Assembly: GCA_019638395.1 (NCBI GenBank)
Contig: JAHBTX010000001.1
Location: 930,001-994,000, forward strand
Length of the DNA stretch: 64,000 bases
Reading direction: 5' to 3'
From: Cyclobacteriaceae bacterium
GTDB taxonomy: Bacteria > Bacteroidota > Bacteroidia > Cytophagales > Cyclobacteriaceae
Shown here piece by piece: positions 16,742-26,281 of the stretch (position 1 is the stretch's first letter; every line of letters begins with the position of its first letter). The notes below the pieces were generated by a model. It made no database searches. It was given only the letters and a program-made list of their open reading frames with translations, and was not told the origin of the DNA. The position numbers were made by a program, and so were the translations under genes.

Positions 16742-17613
16742 TGCTGATAAATCACTTTCGAAAAAAAAATTTGCGGCCACTGATTTTTGTGGCCGTTCTT
16801 TTTGGAATCACCTTTGTGTTGGATTCGTGCATGCAATTCAGAATGAGTAAATCTGAAATTGACAAATACTTTGAAAACAAAATTCCCAAAGCCGAACTTA
16901 AAAGCTATAACATTGGCAAGCGTAAGCAAACCTACCTGATTAATGGCGATTCACTTAAACCGTTGGTGATTTTTGTTCACGGTTCGCCAGGTTCGCTCAG
17001 TGCGTTTATAGATTTTCTGGCCGATACATCCCTGCTGAAATCGGTTCGAATGATAAGTGTTGATAGACCCGGTTTTGGTAGCGCCAACTTTGGAAATGCC
17101 GAACCATCGTTGGCGAAACAAGCCGAATTATTAAAACCCGTTTTACTCGCACATAAAAACAATCGCCCTGTATTTTTAGTCGGGCATTCACTTGGTGGGC
17201 CACTCATTGCACAAATGGCGTTGGACTACCCCGAATTAGTTGATGGTTTAATTATGGTTGCGCCATCTATTGCACCCGAACTTGAGCCTAACGAATGGTT
17301 TCGGGCACCTTTGGCCACACCCTTTCTAAAGTGGATGCTTCCACGATCATTGCGAGCATCTAACGATGAAATTTATAAACTAAAACCCCAACTGGAAGCG
17401 TTACTTCCACGCTGGAAAGAAGTTCAAACGCCTGTGATTGTAATACAGGGTGGAAAAGATTCATTGGTTCATCCGGATAATGCCGTTTTTGCTAAGCGCA
17501 TGATGACCAACACAACGGTGGAGGTTCTTTTTGTAGAGACGATGGATCACTTTGTTCCCTGGAGTAATCCAGAACTAATACGGGAGGCAGTGGTTAAGAT
17601 GGTTGGCTGGTAG
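16741..17613 (+). CDS. Alpha/beta hydrolase, probable lipoprotein
   Basis: The 290-residue protein has the alpha/beta hydrolase fold: oxyanion region IFVHGSPGS, nucleophile Ser in LVGHSLGGPL, acid in IQGGKDSLVHP and His in MDHFVPW. A hydrophobic N-terminus ending VLDSC gives a plausible lipobox, so it is probably anchored in a membrane facing the periplasm. It shares the TGATG overlap with the processing protease gene, so the two are made together. The substrate is unknown. The gene converges with the caspase-like gene only 2 nt away, with no clear terminator between them. Confidence 0.87.
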   Translation: MLINHFRKKNLRPLIFVAVLFGITFVLDSCMQFRMSKSEIDKYFENKIPKAELKSYNIGKRKQTYLINGDSLKPLVIFVHGSPGSLSAFIDFLADTSLLKSVRMISVDRPGFGSANFGNAEPSLAKQAELLKPVLLAHKNNRPVFLVGHSLGGPLIAQMALDYPELVDGLIMVAPSIAPELEPNEWFRAPLATPFLKWMLPRSLRASNDEIYKLKPQLEALLPRWKEVQTPVIVIQGGKDSLVHPDNAVFAKRMMTNTTVEVLFVETMDHFVPWSNPELIREAVVKMVGW

Positions 17614-17614
17614 T

Positions 17615-18787
17615 TTACCTTCGTGCTTTTGAAACAAAAACAAAATCACTTAACCTTTCATCATCACCAAATGCACCAAAGCGCGGCAGGGTTTTTAGTT
17701 TTTCCATTGCCGCCTGAATCTCGGTAAGCGTAAGCACAAAATCATCACCACCATTGGTTCGTAACGATTCTAAAAATTTCGCAGCAAATGGGGAATGGCT
17801 GCCGGCAACACCATCACTCACATATTCTTTGCCGCCTGAAGTAAGGTATTTTCTTGTTTTATAGGATAATTTTCTGGCAAGCATTTCCCGCTCAGTAACT
17901 TCATCGGCTGCACTCCGGGCTCGGGCTATTACCGGATCCAAGGTTCCTCCAAAGCATACGTCCATCATTAGCAGCACATGCTGGCATGGAATGTTATTAA
18001 CTATACCCCTTAAGCGCGCATGCGCTATATAACTCGTTCTGCTTTTATCATCGGCCAGCGAGTTCTTCGCTACTACATAACCTTCGCCAAAGGCATCATC
18101 AAAAAGTCCATGCCCGGCAAAAAATATTAATAGCTGATCTTGTGGCTTAAATTTTTTCAGGTTGTATTCTCTTATTTTTTCAAATACTTCCTCGGTAGTT
18201 GCATTTGTTATTACTTCTGTCTCAAAGTTATACTTTTCCTTCAGCTCGCGTGCAATTGTTTGGCCATCGTTGATCGGGTTTACCAGATCATCCCAATGAT
18301 CATAATTATCGGTTGCAAAAATTAAAGCAACATCCTTTCGATCTGCCGAGATGTAGTCCAAGGCGTCCTCTCCAACAATTAACGTGCGTTTACTGGAAAC
18401 TTTTACACCCTGTATGTTTTCAGTTGTGATTTCAATGTAGCGGGTACCTTCTTTTAAGTTAACATTCATGTTAACTGAAAATGTATTGCCTGAAACTGAT
18501 TCAAACGTTTTTCCACCGTCCACTTCGCCAGTGGTTGAATTACCAATGCTAAGTGTCACTGATTTTAAACCAACATTATCCTGAACATTTGCTTCAACGG
18601 CAACTCTTGTTTCCTGGCTGCTGCTATAATCTAACGCGGGTTTAACCCATGTTATATAAGGTGTACTACTTGCTGATTTTGGTTCTTTAAAATTCAGATG
18701 AACGTCATTACTCGTCCATGTTAAGGTTTGAGCCTTCAAAAAGCCGAACGAAAGGAAACATAAAATTAATGCAGCTAATTTTTTCAT
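17615..18787 (-). CDS. Secreted caspase-family (C14) protease
   Basis: This 390-residue protein starts with a signal peptide ending near FLKAQ, then an Ig-like beta-sandwich (about 22-140), then a caspase/metacaspase p20-like domain (about 150-385). The dyad is intact: His226 in IFFAGHGLFDD and Cys278 in MMDVCFGGTLD. The lead strand VALIFATDNYDHWDDLVNP and the acidic substrate-pocket pattern fit the family. Known relatives cleave after Arg/Lys or Asp; specificity here is unknown. It is the last gene of a three-gene operon of exported proteins, starting 3 nt after the preceding stop. Confidence 0.88.
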   Translation of the reverse strand: MKKLAALILCFLSFGFLKAQTLTWTSNDVHLNFKEPKSASSTPYITWVKPALDYSSSQETRVAVEANVQDNVGLKSVTLSIGNSTTGEVDGGKTFESVSGNTFSVNMNVNLKEGTRYIEITTENIQGVKVSSKRTLIVGEDALDYISADRKDVALIFATDNYDHWDDLVNPINDGQTIARELKEKYNFETEVITNATTEEVFEKIREYNLKKFKPQDQLLIFFAGHGLFDDAFGEGYVVAKNSLADDKSRTSYIAHARLRGIVNNIPCQHVLLMMDVCFGGTLDPVIARARSAADEVTEREMLARKLSYKTRKYLTSGGKEYVSDGVAGSHSPFAAKFLESLRTNGGDDFVLTLTEIQAAMEKLKTLPRFGAFGDDERLSDFVFVSKARR

Positions 18788-18790
18788 AAG

Positions 18791-19531
18791 CTAATTTCCG
18801 GGTGGTGTACCTAAGGGATCTAAAATATCTGAAGGTCTTTCTGGCTCATTCGAAGTAAGAATACCAGATGCAAATACACCCCCAATCGCTAAAAACGGTA
18901 ATGCCTTTACCAAAAACGGAACCCTGGGTTTAACTACAAATGGCATCGTCTGAATGGCCAGATCTTTATTCTTACTTTCTACAATTTTCAAAGTATAACC
19001 TTTACCCTTTTTAACACTTGATGGTATTACTAATTGCGTATGCCCGGCATTAGGCACATTGGGTATGGTTAACACCCGCTCGCCTTTACGCCACAACTCA
19101 AAGTTTAAAACATGTTGCGGAGTGCCTCCACGCCAGGTTACTTGAGTTGGCTTGCCACGTTTAATTTTAGTAAATGAATCAAATCGCAAAAATGGAATGT
19201 AAACCTTTGCCCGAAGTTCAATAGCTATTTTATCATCAAATGATGCACCCAACTCTTGCTTAGCGTTCCATACAACTTTGCGTTCCACTCCGGGCTTAAT
19301 ATCCATACCTGTATCGCCTGAAACATGTACAAGTGGATTTACAAAATTATCGAGGGAGGAATAAAGATTTACAGTGTAGGTTCGGCCTGCCAAACTATCC
19401 AGTAATGAAAAGTGTAAGATGATGTTATCCCCATTCAGCTCCATTCGTTTAACATTTAATTGCTGAGCTGTTAATGCCCGGCCACCCAGCAAGCATAAAC
19501 ACATCACTAAAAATTTTGAACCAGCTCTCAT
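18791..19531 (-). CDS. Exported beta-sandwich protein with C-terminal membrane segment
   Basis: I do not recognise this 246-residue protein by name. It begins with a signal peptide (MRAGSKFLVMCLCLLGGRALTAQ). The first domain (about 25-120) is a beta-sandwich like those preceding formylglycine-generating-enzyme-type modules in Bacteroidota, with SGDTGMDIKPGVERKVVWN. A second beta domain (about 125-205) follows, then one helix (FLVKALPFLAIGGVFASGIL) and a short Pro-rich tail. The start at 19627 would overlap the upstream gene heavily and lacks a signal, so 19531 is used. It sits 1 nt after the giant T9SS gene and 3 nt before the caspase gene. Confidence 0.75.
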   Translation of the reverse strand: MRAGSKFLVMCLCLLGGRALTAQQLNVKRMELNGDNIILHFSLLDSLAGRTYTVNLYSSLDNFVNPLVHVSGDTGMDIKPGVERKVVWNAKQELGASFDDKIAIELRAKVYIPFLRFDSFTKIKRGKPTQVTWRGGTPQHVLNFELWRKGERVLTIPNVPNAGHTQLVIPSSVKKGKGYTLKIVESKNKDLAIQTMPFVVKPRVPFLVKALPFLAIGGVFASGILTSNEPERPSDILDPLGTPPGN

Positions 19532-19532
19532 G

Positions 19533-22500
19533 TTAAAGTTTGATGATTTTACCCTGACTACTAATTGTACCTGAACCGGTTTGATAGATGATTTTATAGA
19601 TATACAAACCAGCGGGAACAAATTCATGTTTAAGATTAAGGCCCCACCATTCCGGTTGAATTAAACCTTGTTGTTCCGTTTGCAGATGTTGATGATACAC
19701 TTCCTCACCCGCCATATTCAGAATTTTAATTTCTATCGCAGTACTCTTTCCATTTGCATTGAAGTATGCTGGCAAGTTAACATGCTCATTAAAAGGATTG
19801 GGGTAAGGTCTGTTCAAATCACCAATCAGATTTTCAAATCCATTTCGGGAATAAATTACCTGTAACTCTCGTCTGGTTCCATTAGGTAATAAATACTTAT
19901 TTGATTTCCCCATATCGGTTAATACACCGCCAACGGGATCGTATAAAAGTAACTGAGCCTTACTACCTTCTATACCTGAGTTATCCCAACTTATTTCAAC
20001 AGCCTCATTGCGGCTTGCCTCAAAATTGAGTGTCCACATATAACTTTCCTGTTGCGGAACTATATCGCGCGAAAAATAGGGTGCGAAAAATTCACCATGA
20101 TGAGATGTTAATTCAACATAGTCAAGAAATCCGGGAAGTGCTATGCGATCAAATTTATCTTTACTCAGATTTGCATCCGGATGCATACCAATTGCTGAAC
20201 GGGTATTCTCAATTGTTCCTTGTTTTAATTTGAGCGGTACTAACCAATTCTTCGCATCAATATCCGATTGAAAATCATTCACCGCACGTTTTCTTCCTCC
20301 TGCCGTATTTTTTAATGTTACCGGAATTTCAAGGGTAGTTGCGTTAGCGGCAAACACAAAACCGCCTTCGAAGGGTTTCAGGCTATTACTTTCATCATAC
20401 CCTCGCTTTATTGGATTAAATACATAATATTCATCATCAACCTGTACACTTGGGTTCGCATCTATCACATCACTCCAATCAATAACAAATGGATACGGTG
20501 TGGCGATCATGTTCCAACCTTGCCTAAGCGTTAAATTAAATGGTGCCGTTTGATTGTTTTGCGAAACTGTACCCTCCCCAAGTTCTATTGTAGGCTTATT
20601 TCTTGAATTGAACCAATATCCTCTACCTACAACTACACTTGGTGGATTATCCTGGTATGGTAAGGAGCCATTATATTCTAGCAAACGCCACTGTTTCCTA
20701 TATTCACCTAAACCGGAAAAAACTATAGAAGTGCTTTTAATCGTGAGGTTATATGGTATGGAAATGATTCGATAATCTTTTTCTTGTCCACCAAATGAAA
20801 GACCTGGGATAACTGTTTCAGGATTAATGCTTCTGTAAATAAATCGACTAGTTGAGTTTGTAGTAGTTGAGGCATCTTGTGCACGCACAAAAAACTCAAT
20901 TCCTAGTTCGTCTGCACCTGCAACAGGCAAATTGAAAGTGTAAGTATTACCACTGGTGCTGGTTGGAACAACGGGAGTACCAAAAGCGGTTGCTGTAATT
21001 GCTCGTTGAAGAATCTCTACATTTTTATTGCCATTACCACCCGCTATTTCCACAGTAACAGGAACTGTTGCAACACCGTTAGCTAAAAGAGAATTAAAAT
21101 TAATCTGGCTAATGGTTAAGGGGGTGCTAACCTGAGATGCTTGTGTAGTAATAATCTGTATCTCTGAATTCGCAGAACTTCCACTTTCATTAATTGCTCT
21201 TATTCGGCAATAGTATTGTGTATTTTGTTGCAACCCGTTAACTCCTATAACATTTCCACTGGTAATTATCTTTGGGTTATATTCCGAGATCAAATTAACA
21301 CTTTCAAATCCATCGCTCAAAGAAACTTCAAGTTCATAACGAATTGCACTTGCAACAGGAGTCCAGGTAGCCGTAAAATTTGATGTAGTGGGATCAGAAA
21401 GAGATAAAGTTGGTGTTGCAGGCAATGTAAACTTATTAGAAGATAAAGGATTTACCGTAAGATAATTTATGAACTGTCCATTGCCGTTATATGCAAATAC
21501 TGTGTAAAAATATTGAGTCCCTGCTAGTAGACCCGAACTGGCAAAGCTTGTGCTGCTACCATTATGCACTACTGTGCTTGTCCCATAGGTTCCGGTGTAC
21601 TGAGAGCCATCGATGGGAACTTCAGACGGTGATGATCCAACTTTACGCAGGACTAAATAACCGGTGGGTGATCCAGTAGCTGCTGTAAATGATACATTCA
21701 TTGATGCAGTTGCGATTGAAGAAAACTGAAGAGAGGTTGGTTGGCTGGAAGGTTGAGAAGCAAGTATTGTTAGTGTTTGTTGTACGCTTGTGGCAGCATT
21801 AAAATTTACATTGCCCGCTTGAGAAGCAGTTATTACCGTTGTTCCATTTCCTAAAATTGATACTGTGTTACCTGCAATAGTCGCAATCGATGGTGCACTA
21901 CTTGAATACGTTATTGGTAAACCAGACGAGGTTGATGCGTTTAAGGCAAACGGTGCATCGCCTTGTTGTTTAACAGGCAAAGTATTAAATGTAATTGTCT
22001 GATTTGCTTTATTAACTGTAACTATGCGAGCCTCCCCAATTGCCGGATGGTAGTCTGAATTACCTGTTTGTGTGGCAGAAATTACCGCAGAACCCACGCC
22101 TGTTACAGTAATATTACCCCCGGATACATTCGCAACAGCGGTGTTACTACTCGTGTACGTTATCGGTAAACCCGATGAAGTTGAAGCTGGAATAAAGGCT
22201 GGATCGCCATAGGTTTTAGGTGTAATCTCAGAAAAGGTTAACAATTGAAATACTTTCCCTCCGATAACACGGGCAATTCTGTTTGCTCCAATTCCTGAAT
22301 ATGAAGAAAACTCCCCTCCAACTATGAAATTACCATCTGATTGGGCTGCAAGAGCATTGATATTTGCATTTGCGCCTGGATTAGGATTAAAACTTGAATC
22401 AAGAGTTCCATTAGCATTAAGCCTTGCGATCCTATGCCTAATAATTCCATTAAATTGAGTAAAGGTTCCTGCAATTAAAATTTTACCATCAGGTTGAAAT

Positions 22501-24467
22501 GCCATTGCTTTGACATCTCCGTTGGCGCCCGTTCCTGCCGCATAGAAACTGTTTTGACCTGTTTGGTCTAAAAACTCAACTCCGCCAAACATTGTACCTC
22601 CAATTACATTAAGTCCGGCATTTGTATATCCTACTGATGATACATGCCAATTTGATGTTACTGAATAATTAAAGTCTTGATTCAAAGATCCATCGGAGTT
22701 TAACAAGACAACATTTCCACGAAAATCACTCTCTATATTGAAATATCCACCAATCAAAACTTTTCCATCAGGCTTCACTTTAACAGAGGAGAAGTATTGA
22801 TCTGATGAACTAATATTAGTGTTAATAAAATTCAATTGCGGAACAAATCCAGAATCTACAGTTCCATCAATAAAAATCTTTACTATTGGCTTGCATGCTA
22901 CACCTCGATACTGCGTAAACTTTCCTGCCAGATATATTCCACCATCAGAATCAACTGTGATCGCGTTGACTACATTATTACATCCAGCCCCAACGTTGAA
23001 GGATGTATATAAACTACCATCTTGATTTAAGCCAGCAACTCTATTTCGTGACACCCCATTGTACGTGGTAAAATCACCTGCAATAATTATTTTATCACCC
23101 ATTAGGGCTACTGCATTAATTTCACCATTTGCGCCTGTTCCCGGATTGAAACTATTATCAATTGCCCCGTTTGATAGTAATCTGACAATCCGATTTCTGG
23201 CAATACCATTAAAAGTTGTAAAGCTACCAGCTACTATTATTTTTCCATCAGACTGAATTGCTAATGCTTTAACATTTCCGTTGAGACCAGTGCCTATTCT
23301 CAGACCAGAATCTATATGGCCATCGTTATTTAATCGGGCAATGTTGTTTACACTTACTGCATCATAAAGATTGAAAGTTCCTCCTATTAAAACCCGACCA
23401 TCTGGTTGTGTGGTTATTGCATTAACAATACCAGAAGTTGAGAACCCAGAATTGTAACTTTCATTTAGACTACCATCTTGGTTTAATTGCGCCAACCCAA
23501 CCCTATCAATGTTATTATAACTATAAAATTCACCCCCAATTAGTATCTTACCATCAATCAGAATTTTAATAGACCTAACCGCATAAGAATCCACTCCACT
23601 CCCTGAATTAAAACTTTCATCAGTAGTGCCATTTGGGTTTAGTCTTATAATATTATTCGGATTACCATAGTCCTGAAAAAAATCCCCTCCGGCTATAATT
23701 TTACCATCTGGCTGTATAGCAATTGTATATACTGTACTTACTTCAAAATCCGTTCCTCCGATAATAGAAGATAAAAAACCTGCATCGTGGCTACCGTCTT
23801 GGTTAAGTCGCTGAATACCTGAATACATTTCTCCTCCTATCAAAATTCTTCGATCTGGCTGAATTACAATTGATTGTACAGATGTACTTAGAAATACTTT
23901 ATTGAATGATATATCAAGACTTCCATCTGAATTTAAGCGGGCTATATTATTTCGGGCAATCAAATTATACTCACTAAAACCACCTCCTATCAAAATTTTA
24001 CCATCTGTTTGAATAGCAATTGTTTTAACGTAGGCATTTGTACCATTACCGGGATTAAACGAAGTATCTAAACTACCGTCAACATTCAACCGTGCTATTC
24101 GATTACGGGAAGTTCCGTTATAGCTTGTAAAGCAACCACCAATAATAATCTTGCCGTCTGATTGCAGTGCAATGGCATTAATAAGGCAATTTGCGCCAGA
24201 ACCAGGATTAAAACTATTGTCAATACTGCCATCAGCATTTAATCGAGCGATATAATTCCTGCTTACCCCATTGTAAGTTGTAAAATATCCGCCTATTAGT
24301 ATTTTCCCATCTGTCTGAACAACAATTGAGCTTACAGTACTGTTAGCTCCCAAACCAGAGGAAAAAGCTGAACTGTTGAAATCGATTGATCCTGGAACAG
24401 GAAATTGACCTTTTGATGAAATGGAGTAAAAAAGTAATGACAAGGAAATGATTAAGAAATTCTTCAT
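19533..24467 (-). CDS. Giant T9SS-secreted delta-60 repeat / Ig / fibronectin protein
   Basis: The 1644-residue protein has a signal peptide (MKNFLIISLSLLFYSI). About 14 delta-60 repeats of roughly 45-55 residues follow (about 25-740); the typical unit reads DGKILIGGYFTTYNGVSRN and continues IARLNADGSIDNSFNPG. After them come two bacterial Ig-like domains (each around LPITYTSSN or LPITYSSSA), two fibronectin-type segments (about 910-1110) and a late beta region. The C-terminal T9SS type A sorting domain contains RPYPNPFNEHV and AGLYIYKIIY. Such proteins cross the outer membrane by the type IX system and stay at the surface or are released; the function is unknown. Repeats 4, 10 and 12 are degenerate. 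ATG at 24482 is an alternative start. Confidence 0.92.
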   Translation of the reverse strand: MKNFLIISLSLLFYSISSKGQFPVPGSIDFNSSAFSSGLGANSTVSSIVVQTDGKILIGGYFTTYNGVSRNYIARLNADGSIDNSFNPGSGANCLINAIALQSDGKIIIGGCFTSYNGTSRNRIARLNVDGSLDTSFNPGNGTNAYVKTIAIQTDGKILIGGGFSEYNLIARNNIARLNSDGSLDISFNKVFLSTSVQSIVIQPDRRILIGGEMYSGIQRLNQDGSHDAGFLSSIIGGTDFEVSTVYTIAIQPDGKIIAGGDFFQDYGNPNNIIRLNPNGTTDESFNSGSGVDSYAVRSIKILIDGKILIGGEFYSYNNIDRVGLAQLNQDGSLNESYNSGFSTSGIVNAITTQPDGRVLIGGTFNLYDAVSVNNIARLNNDGHIDSGLRIGTGLNGNVKALAIQSDGKIIVAGSFTTFNGIARNRIVRLLSNGAIDNSFNPGTGANGEINAVALMGDKIIIAGDFTTYNGVSRNRVAGLNQDGSLYTSFNVGAGCNNVVNAITVDSDGGIYLAGKFTQYRGVACKPIVKIFIDGTVDSGFVPQLNFINTNISSSDQYFSSVKVKPDGKVLIGGYFNIESDFRGNVVLLNSDGSLNQDFNYSVTSNWHVSSVGYTNAGLNVIGGTMFGGVEFLDQTGQNSFYAAGTGANGDVKAMAFQPDGKILIAGTFTQFNGIIRHRIARLNANGTLDSSFNPNPGANANINALAAQSDGNFIVGGEFSSYSGIGANRIARVIGGKVFQLLTFSEITPKTYGDPAFIPASTSSGLPITYTSSNTAVANVSGGNITVTGVGSAVISATQTGNSDYHPAIGEARIVTVNKANQTITFNTLPVKQQGDAPFALNASTSSGLPITYSSSAPSIATIAGNTVSILGNGTTVITASQAGNVNFNAATSVQQTLTILASQPSSQPTSLQFSSIATASMNVSFTAATGSPTGYLVLRKVGSSPSEVPIDGSQYTGTYGTSTVVHNGSSTSFASSGLLAGTQYFYTVFAYNGNGQFINYLTVNPLSSNKFTLPATPTLSLSDPTTSNFTATWTPVASAIRYELEVSLSDGFESVNLISEYNPKIITSGNVIGVNGLQQNTQYYCRIRAINESGSSANSEIQIITTQASQVSTPLTISQINFNSLLANGVATVPVTVEIAGGNGNKNVEILQRAITATAFGTPVVPTSTSGNTYTFNLPVAGADELGIEFFVRAQDASTTTNSTSRFIYRSINPETVIPGLSFGGQEKDYRIISIPYNLTIKSTSIVFSGLGEYRKQWRLLEYNGSLPYQDNPPSVVVGRGYWFNSRNKPTIELGEGTVSQNNQTAPFNLTLRQGWNMIATPYPFVIDWSDVIDANPSVQVDDEYYVFNPIKRGYDESNSLKPFEGGFVFAANATTLEIPVTLKNTAGGRKRAVNDFQSDIDAKNWLVPLKLKQGTIENTRSAIGMHPDANLSKDKFDRIALPGFLDYVELTSHHGEFFAPYFSRDIVPQQESYMWTLNFEASRNEAVEISWDNSGIEGSKAQLLLYDPVGGVLTDMGKSNKYLLPNGTRRELQVIYSRNGFENLIGDLNRPYPNPFNEHVNLPAYFNANGKSTAIEIKILNMAGEEVYHQHLQTEQQGLIQPEWWGLNLKHEFVPAGLYIYKIIYQTGSGTISSQGKIIKL

Positions 24468-24499
24468 TTTAAAACTTAGCATTAAACTTAGTTACTTTT

Positions 24500-24530
24500 C
24501 AAAAGTATAGGGGAGAATAAACCCTGGCAA
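24500..24530 (-). promoter_or_regulatory. Promoter of the giant T9SS / caspase operon
   Basis: On the minus strand, TTG (24530-24528) lies 20 nt before TACTTTTG (24507-24500), a full Bacteroidota promoter match about 33 nt before the ATG. A palindrome ACTTTT-C-AAAAGT overlaps the -7 element, and two direct AATAGCTA copies (24529-24536, 24539-24546) sit at the -33 edge, next to the divergent LuxR gene. Confidence 0.6.
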
Positions 24531-24603
24531 TAGCTAAAAATAGCTATTCTAACCCCAAGGCCACTTGCCTTAAACCATACTTTCAATTATTTTAGTAAGG
24601 TCT

Positions 24604-25392
24604 ATGGCCCAATCTATCCCCAATTCCTATCAAGACTTGCTTGTGCAAGCCAGCCTCTTCGAAAACCAGCCGGTTTTTCCACCCATTGATTCTTTGCTGC
24701 AAAATTTTGGCATGGAACCGAAAGGCGTACAAGTTCAGACCCCATTATACTATGTGTTGGATTATGTGAATAAAAGATACCTGCACATCGCACCATCGGT
24801 AGCCTCTATCTTAGGTTACACCAATACCCAACTTTTAGAATCCGGTCCGGGCTTTTACATGAATCTCTGGCATCCAGATGACTTAGCGGTTTACAGTAAT
24901 AAGGTAGTGCCTGCTACCATTAAATTCCTTAAGGAAAAATCAAACAGCACAAGGGAACTTTACGCGGTAAGCCATAACCATCGCCTTAAAAATGCATTTG
25001 GGAACTGGCTGATGTTCTTACAACGAAGTTCGTATATCTGGACTGATACCGGAGAAATAATTGGCGCTTTTGGTTTCTCAATTGATATTACACATTTCAA
25101 GGAAAGTTTATCGATTATTCATACGATAGAAAGAATAGATGGAAATTTTAACCCTACCGAACAAGAGCCTTGTTACAAAATGACCTATTATCCTACTAAC
25201 GGCATTTTTAGTTTACGCGAAATACAGGTATTGAAAGAAATTTACAAGGGACTAAGTAGCAAACAAATTGCTACCGGGCTAAAGATTAGCCAACATACCG
25301 TTCATAATCACAGAAAAAATTTACTCGAAAAATCTAATTGCGTTAATACAGCTGAGTTGATACGGTTTGCAGTAAGTCACCAATTACTATAA
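24604..25392 (+). CDS. PAS-domain LuxR-family transcription regulator
   Basis: The 262-residue protein has a central PAS/PAC-like domain (about 50-175, with YVLDYVNKRYLHIAPSV, HPDDLAVY and IIGAFGFSIDITHFKESL). The C-terminal LuxR-type helix-turn-helix spans about 198-262 (FSLREIQVLKEIYKGLSSKQ, then IATGLKISQHTVHNH and LLEKSNCVNTAELIRFA). There is no receiver domain, so a ligand or PAS-sensed signal is expected instead of phosphorylation. It is divergent from the T9SS/caspase operon and is its natural candidate regulator (inference). Its 3' end overlaps the convergent hydrolase gene by 6 bases. Confidence 0.87.
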   Translation: MAQSIPNSYQDLLVQASLFENQPVFPPIDSLLQNFGMEPKGVQVQTPLYYVLDYVNKRYLHIAPSVASILGYTNTQLLESGPGFYMNLWHPDDLAVYSNKVVPATIKFLKEKSNSTRELYAVSHNHRLKNAFGNWLMFLQRSSYIWTDTGEIIGAFGFSIDITHFKESLSIIHTIERIDGNFNPTEQEPCYKMTYYPTNGIFSLREIQVLKEIYKGLSSKQIATGLKISQHTVHNHRKNLLEKSNCVNTAELIRFAVSHQLL

Positions 25393-26205
25393 ATAATCTG
25401 ACAAGTAACCGCGAAGCAGTGAGTTGAACTCACTGGGGTTATCGATATTGACAAAATGATTTCCGCTTATTTTAACAATCTCTTTATTCCAAACTATAAG
25501 TTTTGCCTCATCCAGATAATCTATATTTACGGCCTGTTCATTTTTTCCAAATACTATTAATAGACATCCATTAAAACCACTGATAAGTTTGATCTCATCA
25601 CTAAATTTGTTTTGCGCAACTGAAATTCCTAAGGATGATCTAAATGGAGATTTTACCTGATAGTATTCATTAATGCATTGCTGTCTTTCGGCCGGATCGT
25701 TAATAATTGATGTGTAACCTGCTTCTACCCTACTTTCATCTGATTGATCTGTAAATAAAAAACTCAGATCAATCTCAGTTTTAAAGATTTTATCAATCGT
25801 CAATTCATCGCCTGTAATACAACTTGATATTAACACAATTCCCTTCGGTGAAATCTCTTTATAAGCCAGCATCTCGGCAATGATGTTGGTTCCCAGTGAA
25901 AGTCCTGCCAAAACATAACTACTGCCTGCTGGCGCAATAGTACTTACTGCATTAGCCATAATACGGCCCAATCCTATCAAACTATAATCTTCTGCCGGAT
26001 TAGGCGCAGCATCCGATTCGCCATGAGCAGGCAAATCAAATGCAATCAGCCGATAGCCTTGCAGCGATTCATCTTCGTATTGCTTGTGCCAATACCTTGC
26101 TGAGCCAGAGTTACCATGTATAAAAAAAATAATATTGGCAGAATCGGCCTCATTATCCAGATAGGATAATCTTATACCCTGTACTTTAATAAATTTTCTA
26201 TTCAT
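25387..26205 (-). CDS. Alpha/beta hydrolase
   Basis: This 272-residue cytoplasmic protein shows the alpha/beta hydrolase pattern: NIIFFIHGNSGSARYWHKQY (oxyanion region), LIAFDLPAHGESD, nucleophile elbow VLAGLSLGTNIIAEML with Ser, a late LIVFGKNEQAV strand and His in ISGNHFVNIDNPSEF. The elbow GLSLG is within the usual G-x-S-x-G pattern. There is no signal peptide. The substrate is not deducible. It lies alone between the LuxR regulator and glnN, in the same direction as glnN but after its terminator. Confidence 0.85.
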   Translation of the reverse strand: MNRKFIKVQGIRLSYLDNEADSANIIFFIHGNSGSARYWHKQYEDESLQGYRLIAFDLPAHGESDAAPNPAEDYSLIGLGRIMANAVSTIAPAGSSYVLAGLSLGTNIIAEMLAYKEISPKGIVLISSCITGDELTIDKIFKTEIDLSFLFTDQSDESRVEAGYTSIINDPAERQQCINEYYQVKSPFRSSLGISVAQNKFSDEIKLISGFNGCLLIVFGKNEQAVNIDYLDEAKLIVWNKEIVKISGNHFVNIDNPSEFNSLLRGYLSDYL

Positions 26206-26224
26206 TAATACAAGATAAGAATAA

Positions 26225-26256
26225 AAACAAAACGCAGACCTGCCAAGATCTGCGCT
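26225..26256 (-). terminator. Rho-independent terminator of glnN
   Basis: On the minus strand CGCAGATCT-TGGC-AGGTCTGCG forms a 9-bp stem (one U-G wobble) and is followed by TTTTGTTTTT, about 28 nt after the glnN stop. Confidence 0.85.
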
Positions 26257-26281
26257 TTTTAAAGAGTTATTTCTGACTCAC

